64,000 bases of DNA from positions 128,213 to 192,212 of the forward strand of contig KL197723.1 in NCBI GenBank assembly GCA_000697665.1. The letters are read 5' to 3'. This document shows, piece after piece, positions 46,575 through 57,796 of this stretch (its first letter is position 1; every line of letters starts with the position of its first letter). The notes under the pieces were generated by a model. That model was not told the origin of the DNA and made no database searches. It saw only the letters and a list, made by a program, of their open reading frames with translations. Source of the DNA: Jaapia argillacea MUCL 33604 (lineage: Eukaryota; Basidiomycota; Agaricomycetes; Jaapiales; Jaapiaceae). Position numbers and translations under genes: made by a program.

Positions 46575-47147
46575 GAATGGCTAGGTCCAGTGTGCAGGAT
46601 GTTGCGGAGAGGTTGGGCTATGGGTTGCCGAAGAGTATACAGGACAGCTTGGCGCGAAACTGAAACTTTGCCGATCTATTGAGAGTTGTGTATACATGTA
46701 CCTCTATTGTATTGTAGTGTTCGATAATGTCGCATTCGTGCCGTTGGGCGTCAGGGGATCGGTCCGACAGATACTCCAAGAGTTTCAGAGTGACATTACA
46801 ACTTGAATAATTGTATGAGCACGGAACGTGAAGTACTGTAACTTGGTAATGTCCACAATCGTATGGATGATCCACACGTCAAACAACGGGAAAAAGAAAC
46901 AAACGTCATCTAACCTCCCATCCCAGAGTTTCCGTTTCGGAACCGATAGTATCTGGCCAAAGTAAGCAAACAGACGCCAGGCTCACACAACCCGATCTCG
47001 TGAGCCTCAATCTCTCAATCTCAGATGAAACTACAACCCTTAACCACCCTCATTTCAACCTCTAATCTCGCCGCAGGCACAGGTACACACACAGACCCAC
47101 AACGGTGCCCGAAACCCACGCGCACGTCATATCACTCACACGTCTAC
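46575..47147. other. convergent intergenic spacer
   Basis: 573 bp between paralogue C and the convergent BAP31-like gene. Nothing recognised. Confidence 0.5.
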
Positions 47148-48063
47148 TCAATCAGATTTCTTGTTGCTCCTCTCCCCCGTTGCCCGGTTGTACCTCTCGG
47201 CCAACTCGTCGTACTCTTTTGCCTGCTGTGCGGCTTGTTTCTTGAGCGTTTCGATGTCGCGATCTTTGGACTGTTGGAGAGTGGCGAGTTTCTTCTCTAG
47301 CTCAACGGTTTGGTTGCCGGAGGCTGACTGATGGGAGGCCTTGGAAGTCTGATCGAGGGGAAGGTCAGTAAACGAGGGTTAGGTGGGTGTAGTTGATAGG
47401 GACGTACCTCCTGCTTGATTTTGGCGTATTCCTCTTGGGTATGGATGAGGTCGAGAATGATGTAGAATGTCCTGGTGAGAACCAAACTCAGGAAGAGAGT
47501 GAAGCCGGTGAGGTACACGTTGCGTTGTGAGCTGTGCGCGGCTCAATATTGAGGATCTTCGGGAAACGTGTGTGGTACTTACTAGAATTTTCGAGCGGCA
47601 AAGTTGGTCTCGGTGCGAACATCTTGAGCCTGACCGCCATGTTTAGCGAGATCCGATTCTGCCGTTACTCGGAACATGCGCTGGAGGGCATCTAGGAAGA
47701 GAATGCCAACGAAACTATGCGCAGCAACGTTACCCATTTCCATCAGCCACACGAACACATGCTTATCCTTAAGGAAGGACGCACATGAAACTAATTTTCA
47801 GACCATAGGCGATTTTGGCTACAATGGGGTTTTCCGACAGGAATCGGAAGAGACGCTTCTTGGCTGCGTAGGGCATGGGTGCCACCAGGATGCAGAATGT
47901 AACCATCTGGCGAAGGAAGTCGTTCAACATGATGATACTTCTCTGGGTCTAAGTAAGGACTCACCTCAGATGCCAGGAGCATAAAAGTGAGCGAATAGCT
48001 GTAACGACATGTTCAGCATATGCCAATTAACATAGAGCGCGTTGACTCGTACTAGATCGTCAT
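47148..48063 (-). CDS. BAP31/Yet3-type endoplasmic reticulum membrane protein
   Basis: Six exons (48063-48053, 47998-47965, 47906-47785, 47714-47583, 47531-47408, 47348-47148) give 207 residues. Three membrane helices fill residues 1-135: YYSLTFMLLASEMVTFCILV, LKISFIFVGILFLDALQRMF and VYLTGFTLFLSLVLTRTFYI. A coiled-coil tail follows (VELEKKLATLQQSKDRDIET). The protein ends NKKSD, a dilysine KKxx signal for retrieval to the ER. Homologues act as ER chaperone or cargo-export receptors and associate with the translocon (family knowledge). The first exon is 11 nt. All introns are 51-70 bp GT-AG. Confidence 0.92.
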
Positions 48064-48380
48064 TTTGGATGAGGTTTCCTGATCAAAATACTGTAGCTGG
48101 ATATATCTTTCGTGTGTCAAAAGGTGGTAGAGGTAAAGAGCACTGGTCGTCGAATGGTTGCCCTTTAAACTGCGCCACAGCCTCCCTACGTGGTCCTCTG
48201 ACGTCACGATAAAAGTTGGTCACGAACATCACAGTGGCGTCACGGGACGCGTCACCCGTAACGGCCATCTAATCGCCAATTATTGATCACGAATTGGAAC
48301 AAGAAGAGGACGCGTACCCTCCTTACATCCTTCATCTGAACTACCACTTGGTCTTGAACATCTTTGGCCACGATCTTACA
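48064..48380. other. divergent promoter, BAP31-like gene / UBP6
   Basis: 317 bp between divergent genes, so both promoters probably lie here. No further feature. Confidence 0.5.
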
Positions 48381-50778
48381 ATGGCGCCCATCCAAGTCTC
48401 CATCAAACATGCAGGAAAATCACACAGTCTGGAATTGGATACCGATCAACCAGCTGGTGTCTTCAAAGAAGCTGTTAGCGCGGTCACTGGGGTGCCAGTG
48501 GAGCGAGTGAAGGTGATGGTGAAAGGTGGCGTGTTGAAGGTTCGCCTTCAGAATGTTTTGGTGAAGATCGGTGAGGGACTGATACGGGTTTCGATTGCGC
48601 TTAGGATGATTCAGACTGGAAGAAAATCGCACCAAAACCTGTAAGTTGGACCTGAATGGCCAGATGACCCAGATCAGAATTTGACAACATTTACTTGCTC
48701 GTGGATGTAGGGACAAACCTTCATGGTAGTCGGTACCGCCACTGAGCTACCAAAACCTCCGCCTCAACCAACTGTCTTCCTCGAAGATCTAGGCGACCAG
48801 GAGCTAGCTGAGGCTGTGAGTTGCTCCCCTGTGCTCTACGAGAGATTCTTCTAACATTCATTTTCAGCTTGCCATGCCCGTGGGCCTGAAAAAGTATGTA
48901 ACCTTCCGTCTCATCAGCCTATTCCTCATCAATCGCATAGCCTGGGCAACACTTGTTACATGAATGCAACAGTCCAAGCCATGCGTGCCATCCCGGAGCT
49001 ACAAACAGCCCTTTCGTCGTGCGTTCCTTCTGTCGCCGTGCCTCACCCCCATACCTATTAACATCTCATCCAGAACACCGCAAACTGCACCATTGCCTCG
49101 CGCCATGGCCGAGTTATACACTGCGTTCGCTTCGACGTTCTCATTTATGGCCGAAATCTCTAATAACATTCAATCGTTTGTCTAATAGCATGTCACGAAC
49201 TACCTCAGCGCATATACCCATATCGTTTCTTTCCACACTTCGACAGGTAGTGCCCCAGTTCGGCGAGATCGATCGATCGAAGTCTGGGTTCGGTGCTGGT
49301 TACGCTCAGCAAGGTTTGTATTCTGCTCTGCTCGTACATGCGACTCCTTCAACGTTTTGATTTTTGACTGTTCAATTCTTGCTCATCTTTTTGATTTCCA
49401 TCTCGCTTGTAGATGCCGAGGAGTGCTGGACCGCAGTAACCAATGCTTTGAAAGAAGTTCCTGGTGTATCTCCCACCGGGGGCCCTGCGGCGAAGAAATT
49501 CGTGGAGCAGTATATGATGGGTGAGATGCAACGAACGTGAGTACTGATAACCCATCTTGCCACAGGAATAGTGACCAGAAAATCCGCCTGACATCCTTGG
49601 TTTTGTTGCCATTTAGGCTGACTTGCGATGAGGCCCCAGAAGAGCCAGCTACCACCTCCAGCGAGAAGGTCCTCAAAGTGGAGTGCAATATCAGCATCAA
49701 TACCAACTTTATGTTACGTGGTATTCTTGACGTATGTTTTCACCTCCCGCCTTTATTTATTTACACTGACTCGCCATTGACAGTCTCTAGACCAAAAGGT
49801 CGAAAAACAATCTGCCTCCCTTGGTCGTCAAGCCATCTATAATCAACATTCTCGCCTTTCTCGTCTACCAGCTTACTTGACTGTTCACATGGTGCGATTC
49901 GCTTGGAGGAGGGATATCGCTAAGAAGGCAAAGATCATGGTAATACGTCTCGTCTTTCTCCGTACCTCTATTCTTGTTCATCCATTGCTGTTAGCGAAAA
50001 GTCAAGTTCTCAACAGAATTCGACGCCTTAGACCTTGTCACTGACGACCTCAAAGCCAAACTCGCACCAGTCAACCGTAAACTTCTGGATGTCGAGAAGG
50101 AGAGGTTTGAACGACGAAAGGTCCGAAGACGCACTAAGGGAGTAGCAGCAGCCTCCACCTCGAAAGATGGGGACGTGGAAATGGGCGATGCTACTAGCAG
50201 TGCAGCGCCTACTGCTGCTCCGACTACCTCAACGGAAGAGACGAAGGCGGAGGGCGCCGAGGATAAGGGTAAGGGGAAGCTCGAGGCTGGGGAGTTGGAA
50301 GATGAGAGCGTTTATAGAGAGAGGGAACTGAAGGAGTTGAATGCGCTTGTTGATGAAGGGTTGAAGAATGATGTTGGGTGTAGCACAAGTGGTTTGTACG
50401 AGCTGGTTGGTGCGTCCATTTCTTGCCCCACGTTTTATCCCTTCTATCTGCATCATTGTCTGATCGTTTTCTGGATCTCCAGCTATCGTAACTCATAAGG
50501 GAGCTGCGGCAGACGCTGGCCATTACATGGGTTTCGTCAAGAAAAGTGTATTCCATCCAGAGTTGGTTGAGGAGCAAGATGATGATTGGTACAAGTTTGA
50601 TGATGATAAAGTATCGGTGTTCCCCAAGGATAAGTTGGCGACTTTAGATGGTGGTGGTGAGTCTCGAGTCTTCCATCGCATTTTCATTGTCTAGTTTATG
50701 CTGGTCGCTGACCTTTTCTGTGTAGGTGAGGATTCGTCGGCCTATGTGTTGTTGTACAAAACCAAGTCGTTGGTGTAA
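48381..50778 (+). CDS. UBP6: Proteasome-associated ubiquitin C-terminal hydrolase UBP6 (USP14)
   Basis: Thirteen exons joined in phase give about 525 residues. The N-terminal ubiquitin-like domain (residues 1-75: PIQVSIKHAGKSHSLELD, then VMVKGGVLK) docks on the proteasome regulatory particle. The USP domain starts with the catalytic cysteine box GLKNLGNTCYMNATVQAM, continues with SFLSTLRQVVPQFGE and AYLTVHMVRFAWRRD, and carries the histidine box KGAAADAGHYMGFV and WYKFDDDKVSVF. It ends SSAYVLLYKTKSLV. All catalytic positions look intact. A charged, Ala/Thr/Glu-rich insert (about residues 360-420) separates the two halves of the catalytic domain. Ubp6 trims ubiquitin chains and delays proteasomal degradation (family knowledge). 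Very intron-dense, with small exons such as one of 26 nt. Confidence 0.95.
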
Positions 50779-50990
50779 GTTATCCGGTACGGAGGCATCG
50801 GAGGAGGATGGTAGACATAACATGTCTTATTACATTCCATTGTAGCGATTGCGAATCAGAGAGATTGTAGCCGTCTTGTTTGGTGAAACTAAACCTCCTG
50901 ATGTTCTTCTGTTCGGGAGGCGTGTGAAATGAAACCCAACCTCTCCCGAAACCTGCTTGTTGCCTCCGCTGGTTGCTCAAAACACCTGAA

Positions 50991-51553
50991 ATGACGACCA
51001 TACCTGCCCGCCTGGCACAGACCTCGAGGGTCTCAACCAGCCCTACCGAATCACGCAAACGCGTCCTTCAATTATATCGCGACTGGTACCGATCCGTACG
51101 TCTCCACTCCAGCCCCCTCCATCCTGCTCTGTTCGCCTAACATCCACCCATTCCTTCCTCATATCACATTCCCGGTCATCTAAACGTACAGGCACCAGAA
51201 GTCGTGTCCCTATATGCACTAAACGTATCACCCGCATTCGTCCGACACTCCATCCGCCGACAATTCGAACGAAACCGATACGTCACAGACCCCAAAGTCG
51301 TCGATGTCCTGTTGCTAAAAGGAAGGCAGGATTATCAGGAGACGATGAACGCTTGGAAGATGCAGGATCATGTTATGGGCCTTTTATTGCAGGATAAGGA
51401 GAGACCGAGGAAGACGTTTTTGCAGAAGTTCTATGAGGGTGCGTGGTGTCCCCTACTCTTTTTTTTGATTTGAAGAGGCTTAAATTCCTTGTTTACTGGT
51501 GCTCTGTAGGTCGGGATGAGGAGGCTTCCATTCCTGCTGCGACAGGAATGTAA
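50991..51553 (+). CDS. NADH dehydrogenase (complex I) LYR subunit NDUFA6/B14
   Basis: Three exons (50991-51095, 51192-51438, 51510-51553) give 131 residues. The LYR-type motif sits at VLQLYRDWYRSAPEV, followed by VSPAFVRHSIRRQFERNRYV and then RQDYQETMNAWKMQDHV, all typical of the B14/NB4M subunit. The end reads FLQKFYEGRDEEASIPAATG. This accessory subunit binds the mitochondrial acyl carrier protein and sits on the matrix arm of complex I (family knowledge). The N-terminus is basic but has no long presequence, as usual. It lies 212 bp downstream of UBP6 on the same strand. Confidence 0.93.
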
Positions 51554-52415
51554 TACGTCGGAAGGAGTTGTTTTTCACCTCTGCGAAATTTCAGTCCGTC
51601 CTCGAAGAAATATTAATCCTTTGACCCAACATACGGCGCCTTGTTCGAATGGGTCCTGTGAACGTCAATATGGCAGTGCCGCCATTGGAATCGACCTAAC
51701 TTCTGCCAACGGTTTCAGACCTCTTTTGGTGAGTGTCAGGCTCTATCACCCTACACTCAGTTAGTTGCGAATGGTGGACGATCAGCCGATATGCGTTGCC
51801 GCCACGGGATCTCTTGTGCAGTCAGGAAAGATGCGTAACCACCACCCTGACGGAAAGATACATTATACTGGGTGGAAGGTGATATACTGACTGCACAGGT
51901 CCCTATCCAGTGCAACGGGAGCAAGGACGTCGTGCAGAGGAACGACAATTCTCTTTCGAGAATGGTGTGTCGACGCGGATCACGCGGAGATGAATCCGCA
52001 TCCCGAGTCACTGCTTTGCGTCGAAGGGTTGCGGATACTCAGTGCTCAACCTTGGGCTGGACGAAGACATGCATATGTTCTCAACCGAGAACGAGGTGGA
52101 TGGACGAAATGGACATGGCTTTTGGGGGTCCGGGGCCTCTGATGAGTATATTATCGAGAGTAAACATCGCGTCACATCATGATAGGTTTGGGAGGTTTAT
52201 ACGGTCAGCTCACGACTCTAGGTCCGTCCGCACTTGACATACGTCCGCAATCCTGATCCCTACCCGCCTTCCCGACCGTGAGGGAGTGGTATGCAGGAGG
52301 TATGGTTGGGCATGAGTTCCGTGTGAGAGATGGGAAACCTTGGGTGTATAATACCACCACTATTGTGGGATCGTGCCGTCCTTGTGATTATGCAGTACCG
52401 TCCAACCAGTAGAGC
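51554..52415 (+). pseudogene. Possible gene remnant or unresolved small gene
   Basis: Several protein-like pieces lie on the plus strand in different frames: IGIDLTSANGFRPLL before a GTGAGT at about 51730, RGTTILFREWCVDADHAEM near 51940-52000, and a C-terminal-looking frame with VREWYAGGMVGHEFRVRDGK ending at about 52412. I could not join them into one model with consistent phase, and the family is unknown. It could be a decayed gene, or a real gene with splice sites that I misplaced. Confidence 0.25.
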
Positions 52416-52639
52416 AATTGGAAGTTATTGGAACACGGGTATCTCATCGTCAAAGGGATAGTCTAACAACCCAGCTAGTAAACACCATTGCAGTTCTCCA
52501 CAGCCAACTATTGTACCTAGTTGAGGACTATGTATGCACAGGATATAAAGATAGAAAATAAAGCAAGACCCATCCAAATTCTATTCCCTGAACGCTTTGC
52601 CTTGTCGAATGACAAGGGCAAGACAGACAGTGAAAAGAT

Positions 52640-52836
52640 AGGAAAGGATCCCCCAACGACGCAAGCCAGTAGTGCAGTAGCAAGGTCATTACGTCCCCGA
52701 GTTGCAAGCAGAGCTCGAGAGACAAGGGCGGCAAAAATTAGATAACCAAGAATGAGGGCGGTGCCCTCATAATAGTGGTTAAACTATTAAGAACAGATAC
52801 TACACTTGATCTAAGCCAAAAGGCCAGAGTGGTAAG
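52640..52836 (-). ncRNA. U2 spliceosomal snRNA
   Basis: On the minus strand the RNA starts near 52836 with CCACTCTGGCCTTTTGGCTT, the U2 stem I, then AGATCAAGTGTAGTATCTGT, which includes the GUAGUA branch-site recognition element. An Sm-type site AATTTTTG follows stem II about 100 nt downstream (near 52737), then two further GC-containing stem regions. Order and spacing match U2, which pairs with the intron branch point and U6 in the spliceosome. Compared with the common consensus the 5' stem is TCTGGCC...GGCTTAGA, a compensated pairing. The 5' end is accurate to a few bases; the 3' end is approximate. No introns, as expected. Confidence 0.93.
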
Positions 52837-53186
52837 GAATCTCTATGTCGGGGAGGAGGTTTTATAGGGGGAGAAATTGCGCACGGACCAGTGGGGTTGT
52901 TTGGTGGTGCGAGGGTTCCAAAGCGAGAATACTGTAAGCGAAAACCGGCGGCGTCATCTGACTCGAGTCTGACTTGTAACGGAGGGTACTTTTGGTACCG
53001 TTGTAGTCTCACTGGTGAAGGAACTGGAGGATCGAGAGACTTACTGACTCTGGGGATCTTGAGCTCAGACGAGGAATGCTCAGACTCTCAGAGCATTGTT
53101 CGCTACTTAGCTCCCACTGTCGGGGTGTTGAGATGTCGATGTTGCGTTAAGGGGTCGTGGGAATCAGAAGCGGATTGTGTTACCCG

Positions 53187-53194
53187 TTCCTGAA
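53187..53194 (+). promoter_or_regulatory. Heat-shock-element-like palindrome TTCCTGAA
   Basis: An inverted nTTCnnGAAn unit, the core of heat-shock elements, about 300 bp upstream of the BAG co-chaperone gene. Only two pentamer units are clear, so this is suggestive only. Confidence 0.25.
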
Positions 53195-53400
53195 CAGTGG
53201 CTGTGTCTTCATTTCTCGTACCTTCTCCACATTTCGAGCATCCGCCATCCATCTCGCGCACAGTCCAACTGCGCCGTCCGAGTCATGCAGAACAATCTGG
53301 AATACGCTGACCTGTACAATGAGTACGCGTCCCCGCAGAAAGGGCGACGCGTCGCTGACTGTGTCGGTGCCCTGCGCTTGGTCATCGCCGGTGTGGTTCC

Positions 53401-53406
53401 TATAAA
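53401..53406 (+). promoter_or_regulatory. TATA box of the BAG-domain gene
   Basis: TATAAA 87-92 bp before the start codon at 53493, in an otherwise GC-balanced context. Most genes in this window lack such an obvious TATA. Confidence 0.4.
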
Positions 53407-53492
53407 ACCTGACCCCCTCACCGACCACCTCCTTCAGCATCACTTTTCAAATACTTCACCCTTCTCACAATCACCCATCTAACACATCAGAT

Positions 53493-55973
53493 ATGTTGGC
53501 CTTTGTAGCTCAACCATCTTGGCATTCCCAGGCGACCCCTGGTCACTATTCTCACCGACACCATCACCACCACTCTCATCATCCTCACTATCGGTACGGT
53601 TACCAGCCTGCCCGAGTCGACAGCTACTTCTCGGCTCTGGCTGAAGCTAGTGCTGCTGATGAGTACTACCAGCGAGTTCTCGTTCGGGAAGCAGCCTTGC
53701 GTAGAGAGAGGGAGCAACTCCAGTACCAGATCGAGGTTATTCGAAGACAGATGGCCTTTGAAGCTATGAGGAAAGAGCGGGAGAGAATGATTATGGCAGC
53801 TCGTCAGCGTCAGGAACTGGCGAACCAGATTCGCCAAACGGAACAAGAAGACTTCTTTGGACTTTTTGGCGTCCCTCAATATGACAGGAGCCGTGACTTG
53901 GTTCGTCTCCCACCTGACTTTGTTCGATTCCATCCTTCTTATCAGCTACCACCATCTCAGGTCGCATCAGGCCGATTTGGTCACGGTAGACCTGCCCATC
54001 ATGTCGGTTTCCATTCCTGCCACGGAAGGGTTGCTCCTGGGTTGGAGCCTCTAGTCCTTCCCGGTGGTGAACGTAGCAGCCGACCCAACTGTACACCCAG
54101 GACTCGTGGAGTTGAGTATTCCGAGACCAATCCCTTCGAGTTCTTCTCGTCTCTCTTCGACCCATCCCGACCGTCTCAGGAAACTCCTCAAACCACACCA
54201 GCGGAGTCAGCACCACGAAACGACTCGCGACAGGAACCTCACCCATTCGAACTATTCTTATCATCCCTCTTCGACCCAACCACCAGATCGTCTCCGGGAA
54301 CCCCTCAACCTCAGTCAGTCGACGATACCAAAGTCGACGCCAAAGGAAAGGGTAAAGAGCCCGAGTCCGATCTTTTGCAGGACGTCGATCCTCGCATACT
54401 TAGACATCGTCTCTCAGAGCGACGTCGCCGGGAATCTGAACCTGAAGTTCAAGCTGCGCTCGATGGTTTACTAGCTAAACTCTCTGGCACTGGTGAATCG
54501 CCATCTGCCCCTTCTGGTGACAAGAAAGTTCGCTTTGCCGACCCGTCTACTCCATACTCGACTTCAGCTGCGCCGTCGACTACTGTCCAACAGCCTGTTG
54601 CGGAAGCCTCAGCTTCGAAGACGGCATCGGCTGAACGTGCAGATGAAACTATAACGTTCGAAGATCTGTTTTCCAACCTTCTAGGCGCTTTCTTTGCAGG
54701 CGGTGCAGATGCTGAACGTACTTCCGTTCCGACTAGCGACACTTCAAAGGCTCCTGCTGAGGAGGGCTCGACCTCCGAGTCTCGTACCCCACCAACTTCA
54801 GGGCGTTCAACCGCCGCTTCCAAGATCCTCTCGCATCGCGCCCGCCGTCTCATCTCTTCCATCCAACACGACCTCGAGCTCATCCAATCCTCATTCACCT
54901 TCCCCAACCATCTCGATTTCGTCACATCTTCCACCCCGTCCTCTCCTTCCTCATCAACATCCCAATTATCGTACAGCCCTTCAAACGCCTCGATCCATTC
55001 ATACATCCACTCTCTTAACGAACTCCTCACTCGATTAGATGGGGTGGAGAGTTATGGAGATGAAGGTGTTAGGAGGGAGAGGAGGGGTGTTGTTAAGATG
55101 GTGGAGAGTGCTATTGAGAGTGTTGAGGGGTTGGTTAGGGAGATGGGGGAGAGGGAGGTTAGGGATGCTAAAGAGGCTGAGGAGGAGAGGGGGAGGGGGA
55201 TGGTGTTTTCGGTACCGATTCAGGATGGGTCGGTTGACGCGCAGGTTCTTGGGAGTGCGACTCCAGAGGTTGTAGGCGATATCTCCACCACCCCTGTTCC
55301 CGAGCAAGCCGCTGAACGGCAGGAGGTGAGGAGCGAGGAGGTTCTCGTCACTACCACTGCCTCCAGTATCGAATCTCACGCGCTTGAGGACGAGGAACAG
55401 GTCTCCTCGGTACCCGTTACTGCCGAGGTCGGCGAGATGAGCTCGACCGAGGAAGAGATCGTTGTCGAACCCACCCCTGTCGTCGAGGATTCGCCTTCGG
55501 CGCAGATTCCTGAGGAGGTCATCGTTGCGGCTGACGAACACTCCCGTCTCGACTCGGATTCCGAGAGCCTAATCGACCGTACTGATGAAGAAACACCTTT
55601 CACTGCTGAGGTCGTAACCTCTGATACCGAATCGTCGGTCGTGCACCCCGAAGATATCGAATCGCCCGACTCTGCTACGGCTGGTGAAGATTCAGTTGAT
55701 GATATACAGACGATTTGGTTACAAGAAAGCGTCATTCTCCCTCCTCTCGTCACCGACACTGTCGAGGAGTCTCCCAACGCAGCCCCAGTTAATTTGGAAT
55801 CAGGTGATCAGGAGAAGGTTGTAGAGGATCTTGGTGATGCTTTCCTTTTGCCTACTGCCACACCTCCACCTCGCCGACATCGTCCAGCCTTCGAAGAGGA
55901 CCGGGATAGGGATGAGGTCGTTGTTGTTGAGGAGGAGAAGGAGGGGAGTGATTGGTCTGAGGTTGAGGCTTGA
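53493..55973 (+). CDS. BAG-domain co-chaperone, 826 residues, intronless
   Basis: A single exon, notable beside intron-dense neighbours. The N-terminus is His-rich (HRHHHHHSHHPHYRYGYQP, residues 21-39), then a charged coiled coil (about 55-125). A motif is repeated in the middle: NPFEFFSSLFDPSRPSQETP, then HPFELFLSSLFDPTTRSSPG, and a looser TFEDLFSNLLGAFF. The BAG domain lies at about 445-560 (RARRLISSIQHDLELIQSSF, then SYIHSLNELLTRLDGV and VVKMVESAIESVEGLV); it is a three-helix bundle that binds the Hsp70 ATPase and speeds nucleotide release (family knowledge). The last 260 residues are acidic and Val/Glu/Ser-rich. A TATA box and a heat-shock-like palindrome upstream fit stress induction (inference). 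Confidence 0.85.
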   Translation: MLAFVAQPSWHSQATPGHYSHRHHHHHSHHPHYRYGYQPARVDSYFSALAEASAADEYYQRVLVREAALRREREQLQYQIEVIRRQMAFEAMRKERERMIMAARQRQELANQIRQTEQEDFFGLFGVPQYDRSRDLVRLPPDFVRFHPSYQLPPSQVASGRFGHGRPAHHVGFHSCHGRVAPGLEPLVLPGGERSSRPNCTPRTRGVEYSETNPFEFFSSLFDPSRPSQETPQTTPAESAPRNDSRQEPHPFELFLSSLFDPTTRSSPGTPQPQSVDDTKVDAKGKGKEPESDLLQDVDPRILRHRLSERRRRESEPEVQAALDGLLAKLSGTGESPSAPSGDKKVRFADPSTPYSTSAAPSTTVQQPVAEASASKTASAERADETITFEDLFSNLLGAFFAGGADAERTSVPTSDTSKAPAEEGSTSESRTPPTSGRSTAASKILSHRARRLISSIQHDLELIQSSFTFPNHLDFVTSSTPSSPSSSTSQLSYSPSNASIHSYIHSLNELLTRLDGVESYGDEGVRRERRGVVKMVESAIESVEGLVREMGEREVRDAKEAEEERGRGMVFSVPIQDGSVDAQVLGSATPEVVGDISTTPVPEQAAERQEVRSEEVLVTTTASSIESHALEDEEQVSSVPVTAEVGEMSSTEEEIVVEPTPVVEDSPSAQIPEEVIVAADEHSRLDSDSESLIDRTDEETPFTAEVVTSDTESSVVHPEDIESPDSATAGEDSVDDIQTIWLQESVILPPLVTDTVEESPNAAPVNLESGDQEKVVEDLGDAFLLPTATPPPRRHRPAFEEDRDRDEVVVVEEEKEGSDWSEVEA

Positions 55974-57796
55974 TGGATGACCGTTTGGATTTAGAAGATC
56001 ATTGTTTTCGTATGAAGTTTTGGGCTGTGGACTGGACTGTATGTAGTGTTGTGTGTAGGAGTATAATGTCTTGCAATTATTTCTTTGAATCTCTTGTGAT
56101 CTCTCGTGTGATGAGACCCACAAGATGCGCAACTATATGGAGTGTCCAGTCAAATTTCTTGGTGCGGTAGAACTATGAACGCCCTCATAATTGTGCCTGT
56201 CTCGATGCGCGTTGGAGTGAGGCGCAAATGACGCCGAGTGCCAAGAGAATAGCCTCGCCAGCTGGTAAAGCGGCACTTATTGTCGAGGCACGTCAACGGA
56301 TACNNNNNNNNNNNNNNNNNNNNNNNNNNNNNNNNNNNNNNNNNNNNNNNNNNNNNNNNNNNNNNNNNNNNNNNNNNNNNNNNNNNNNNNNNNNNNNNNN
56401 NNNNNNNNNNNNNNNNNNNNNNNNNNNNNNNNNNNNNNNNNNNNNNNNNNNNNNNNNNNNNNNNNNNNNNNNNNNNNNNNNNNNNNNNNNNNNNNNNNNN
56501 NNNNNNNNNNNNNNNNNNNNNNNNNNNNNNNNNNNNNNNNNNNNNNNNNNNNNNNNNNNNNNNNNNNNNNNNNNNNNNNNNNNNNNNNNNNNNNNNNNNN
56601 NNNNNNNNNNNNNNNNNNNNNNNNNNNNNNNNNNNNNNNNNNNNNNNNNNNNNNNNNNNNNNNNNNNNNNNNNNNNNNNNNNNNNNNNNNNNNNNNNNNN
56701 NNNNNNNNNNNNNNNNNNNNNNNNNNNNNNNNNNNNNNNNNNNNNNNNNNNNNNNNNNNNNNNNNNNNNNNNNNNNNNNNNNNNNNNNNNNNNNNNNNNN
56801 NNNNNNNNNNNNNNNNNNNNNNNNNNNNNNNNNNNNNNNNNNNNNNNNNNNNNNNNNNNNNNNNGAGCGTCGGGCACCGACCGAGACGACGACTCTGAAA
56901 TGTGGCGGCGCGCGGGATATGCAATATTTCTCCGCGCGTGACAATCCGTGACTCAAGCAGGCCAATGTCACGAAATCGTCACGCAGATTGGCAGGGAGTT
57001 TCGTCCATCCTCTATTATCAGTGCCTTCTACATCTTGCAGGGAGCCGGAGAAATTTGCATTAGTATTTAATTAGGGTGCATATTTGAATCCCAAAAGCAC
57101 GAGACGAGAGGCTGAGAGGATCTGGAGGATCTTGGGGTCCGAAGGCCTGATGCCACCCAAGATTTCGACCTTTTCGCCCCCCATTCTACAACCACTTCAT
57201 CCTTTCATAATCGGACTTCACAATCCTATTTTTAAAGTAGGAAAATAGTCTCCTGAATTTTTGGAGAGGTATCTGATGTCTGTGGAAACCACAAATTGTG
57301 TTTTGCACATGTTGCGCGTTTTGCACAAGTAGGGAACCGATAGTAACATCGATAATCGGTTGTCGACGTTGCCAAGAGGGCATTTGGTTTATCTCCATTT
57401 ACGGTCGGCCGCCGGCTTCCAAGTTGTTGGGCGGCCGTGGAGCAAGAAGGCTCAAGAGAGACACCGAACAATTTAGGAAGGGATCTTCGTTCAAAGTCTT
57501 TCAATGTTCAAACATCACTTATGAGGGGCTAGCAAAGGACTGATTCAGCGAGGACGCCGCTGACCGTCGTCCGAGGTTGTACGCCACGTTTGAAGGAATT
57601 TCTCCATAATTTTGGCACAAATCGGCAGGAAACCCAGGCTGTGCCTTGCCCAATCAGGGACAGACGCTTATTCCACGCTTGTTACCACCGTCTCGCCAAT
57701 CGCTCCCTCGACGACCGACGCCTTTTGCCTGCGATTCAGCAGCGCATCCGCCCATTCCCTACTTTTACAGTCTTTACTTTTACTCTATACCACACT
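55974..57796. other. intergenic region containing an assembly gap
   Basis: About 1.8 kb between the BAG-domain gene and the KRE6/SKN1-type gene. Outside the N run I see no gene; sequence near 57050-57540 has only short open frames. Confidence 0.45.
56304..56864. other. Assembly gap (561 N)
   Basis: A run of 561 undetermined bases. The non-round length suggests the gap was sized from linking reads. Its content is unknown. Confidence 0.99.

Larger units (their letters stand above)
52837..53492. other. divergent region U2 snRNA / BAG-domain gene
   Basis: 656 bp holding the U2 promoter and the promoter and leader of the BAG-domain gene. No other gene seen. Confidence 0.5.

Noticed and set aside
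52521-52745. Short plus-strand frame over the U2 region
   Set aside because: The sequence is explained by U2 snRNA on the minus strand, including its Sm site.
54449-55777. Minus-strand frames of 130-193 codons over the BAG-domain gene
   Set aside because: They mirror the Ser/Glu-rich coding sequence on the other strand and show no independent signal.
56150-56971. Open frames of 190-270 codons across the N run
   Set aside because: They exist only because undetermined bases contain no stop codons.
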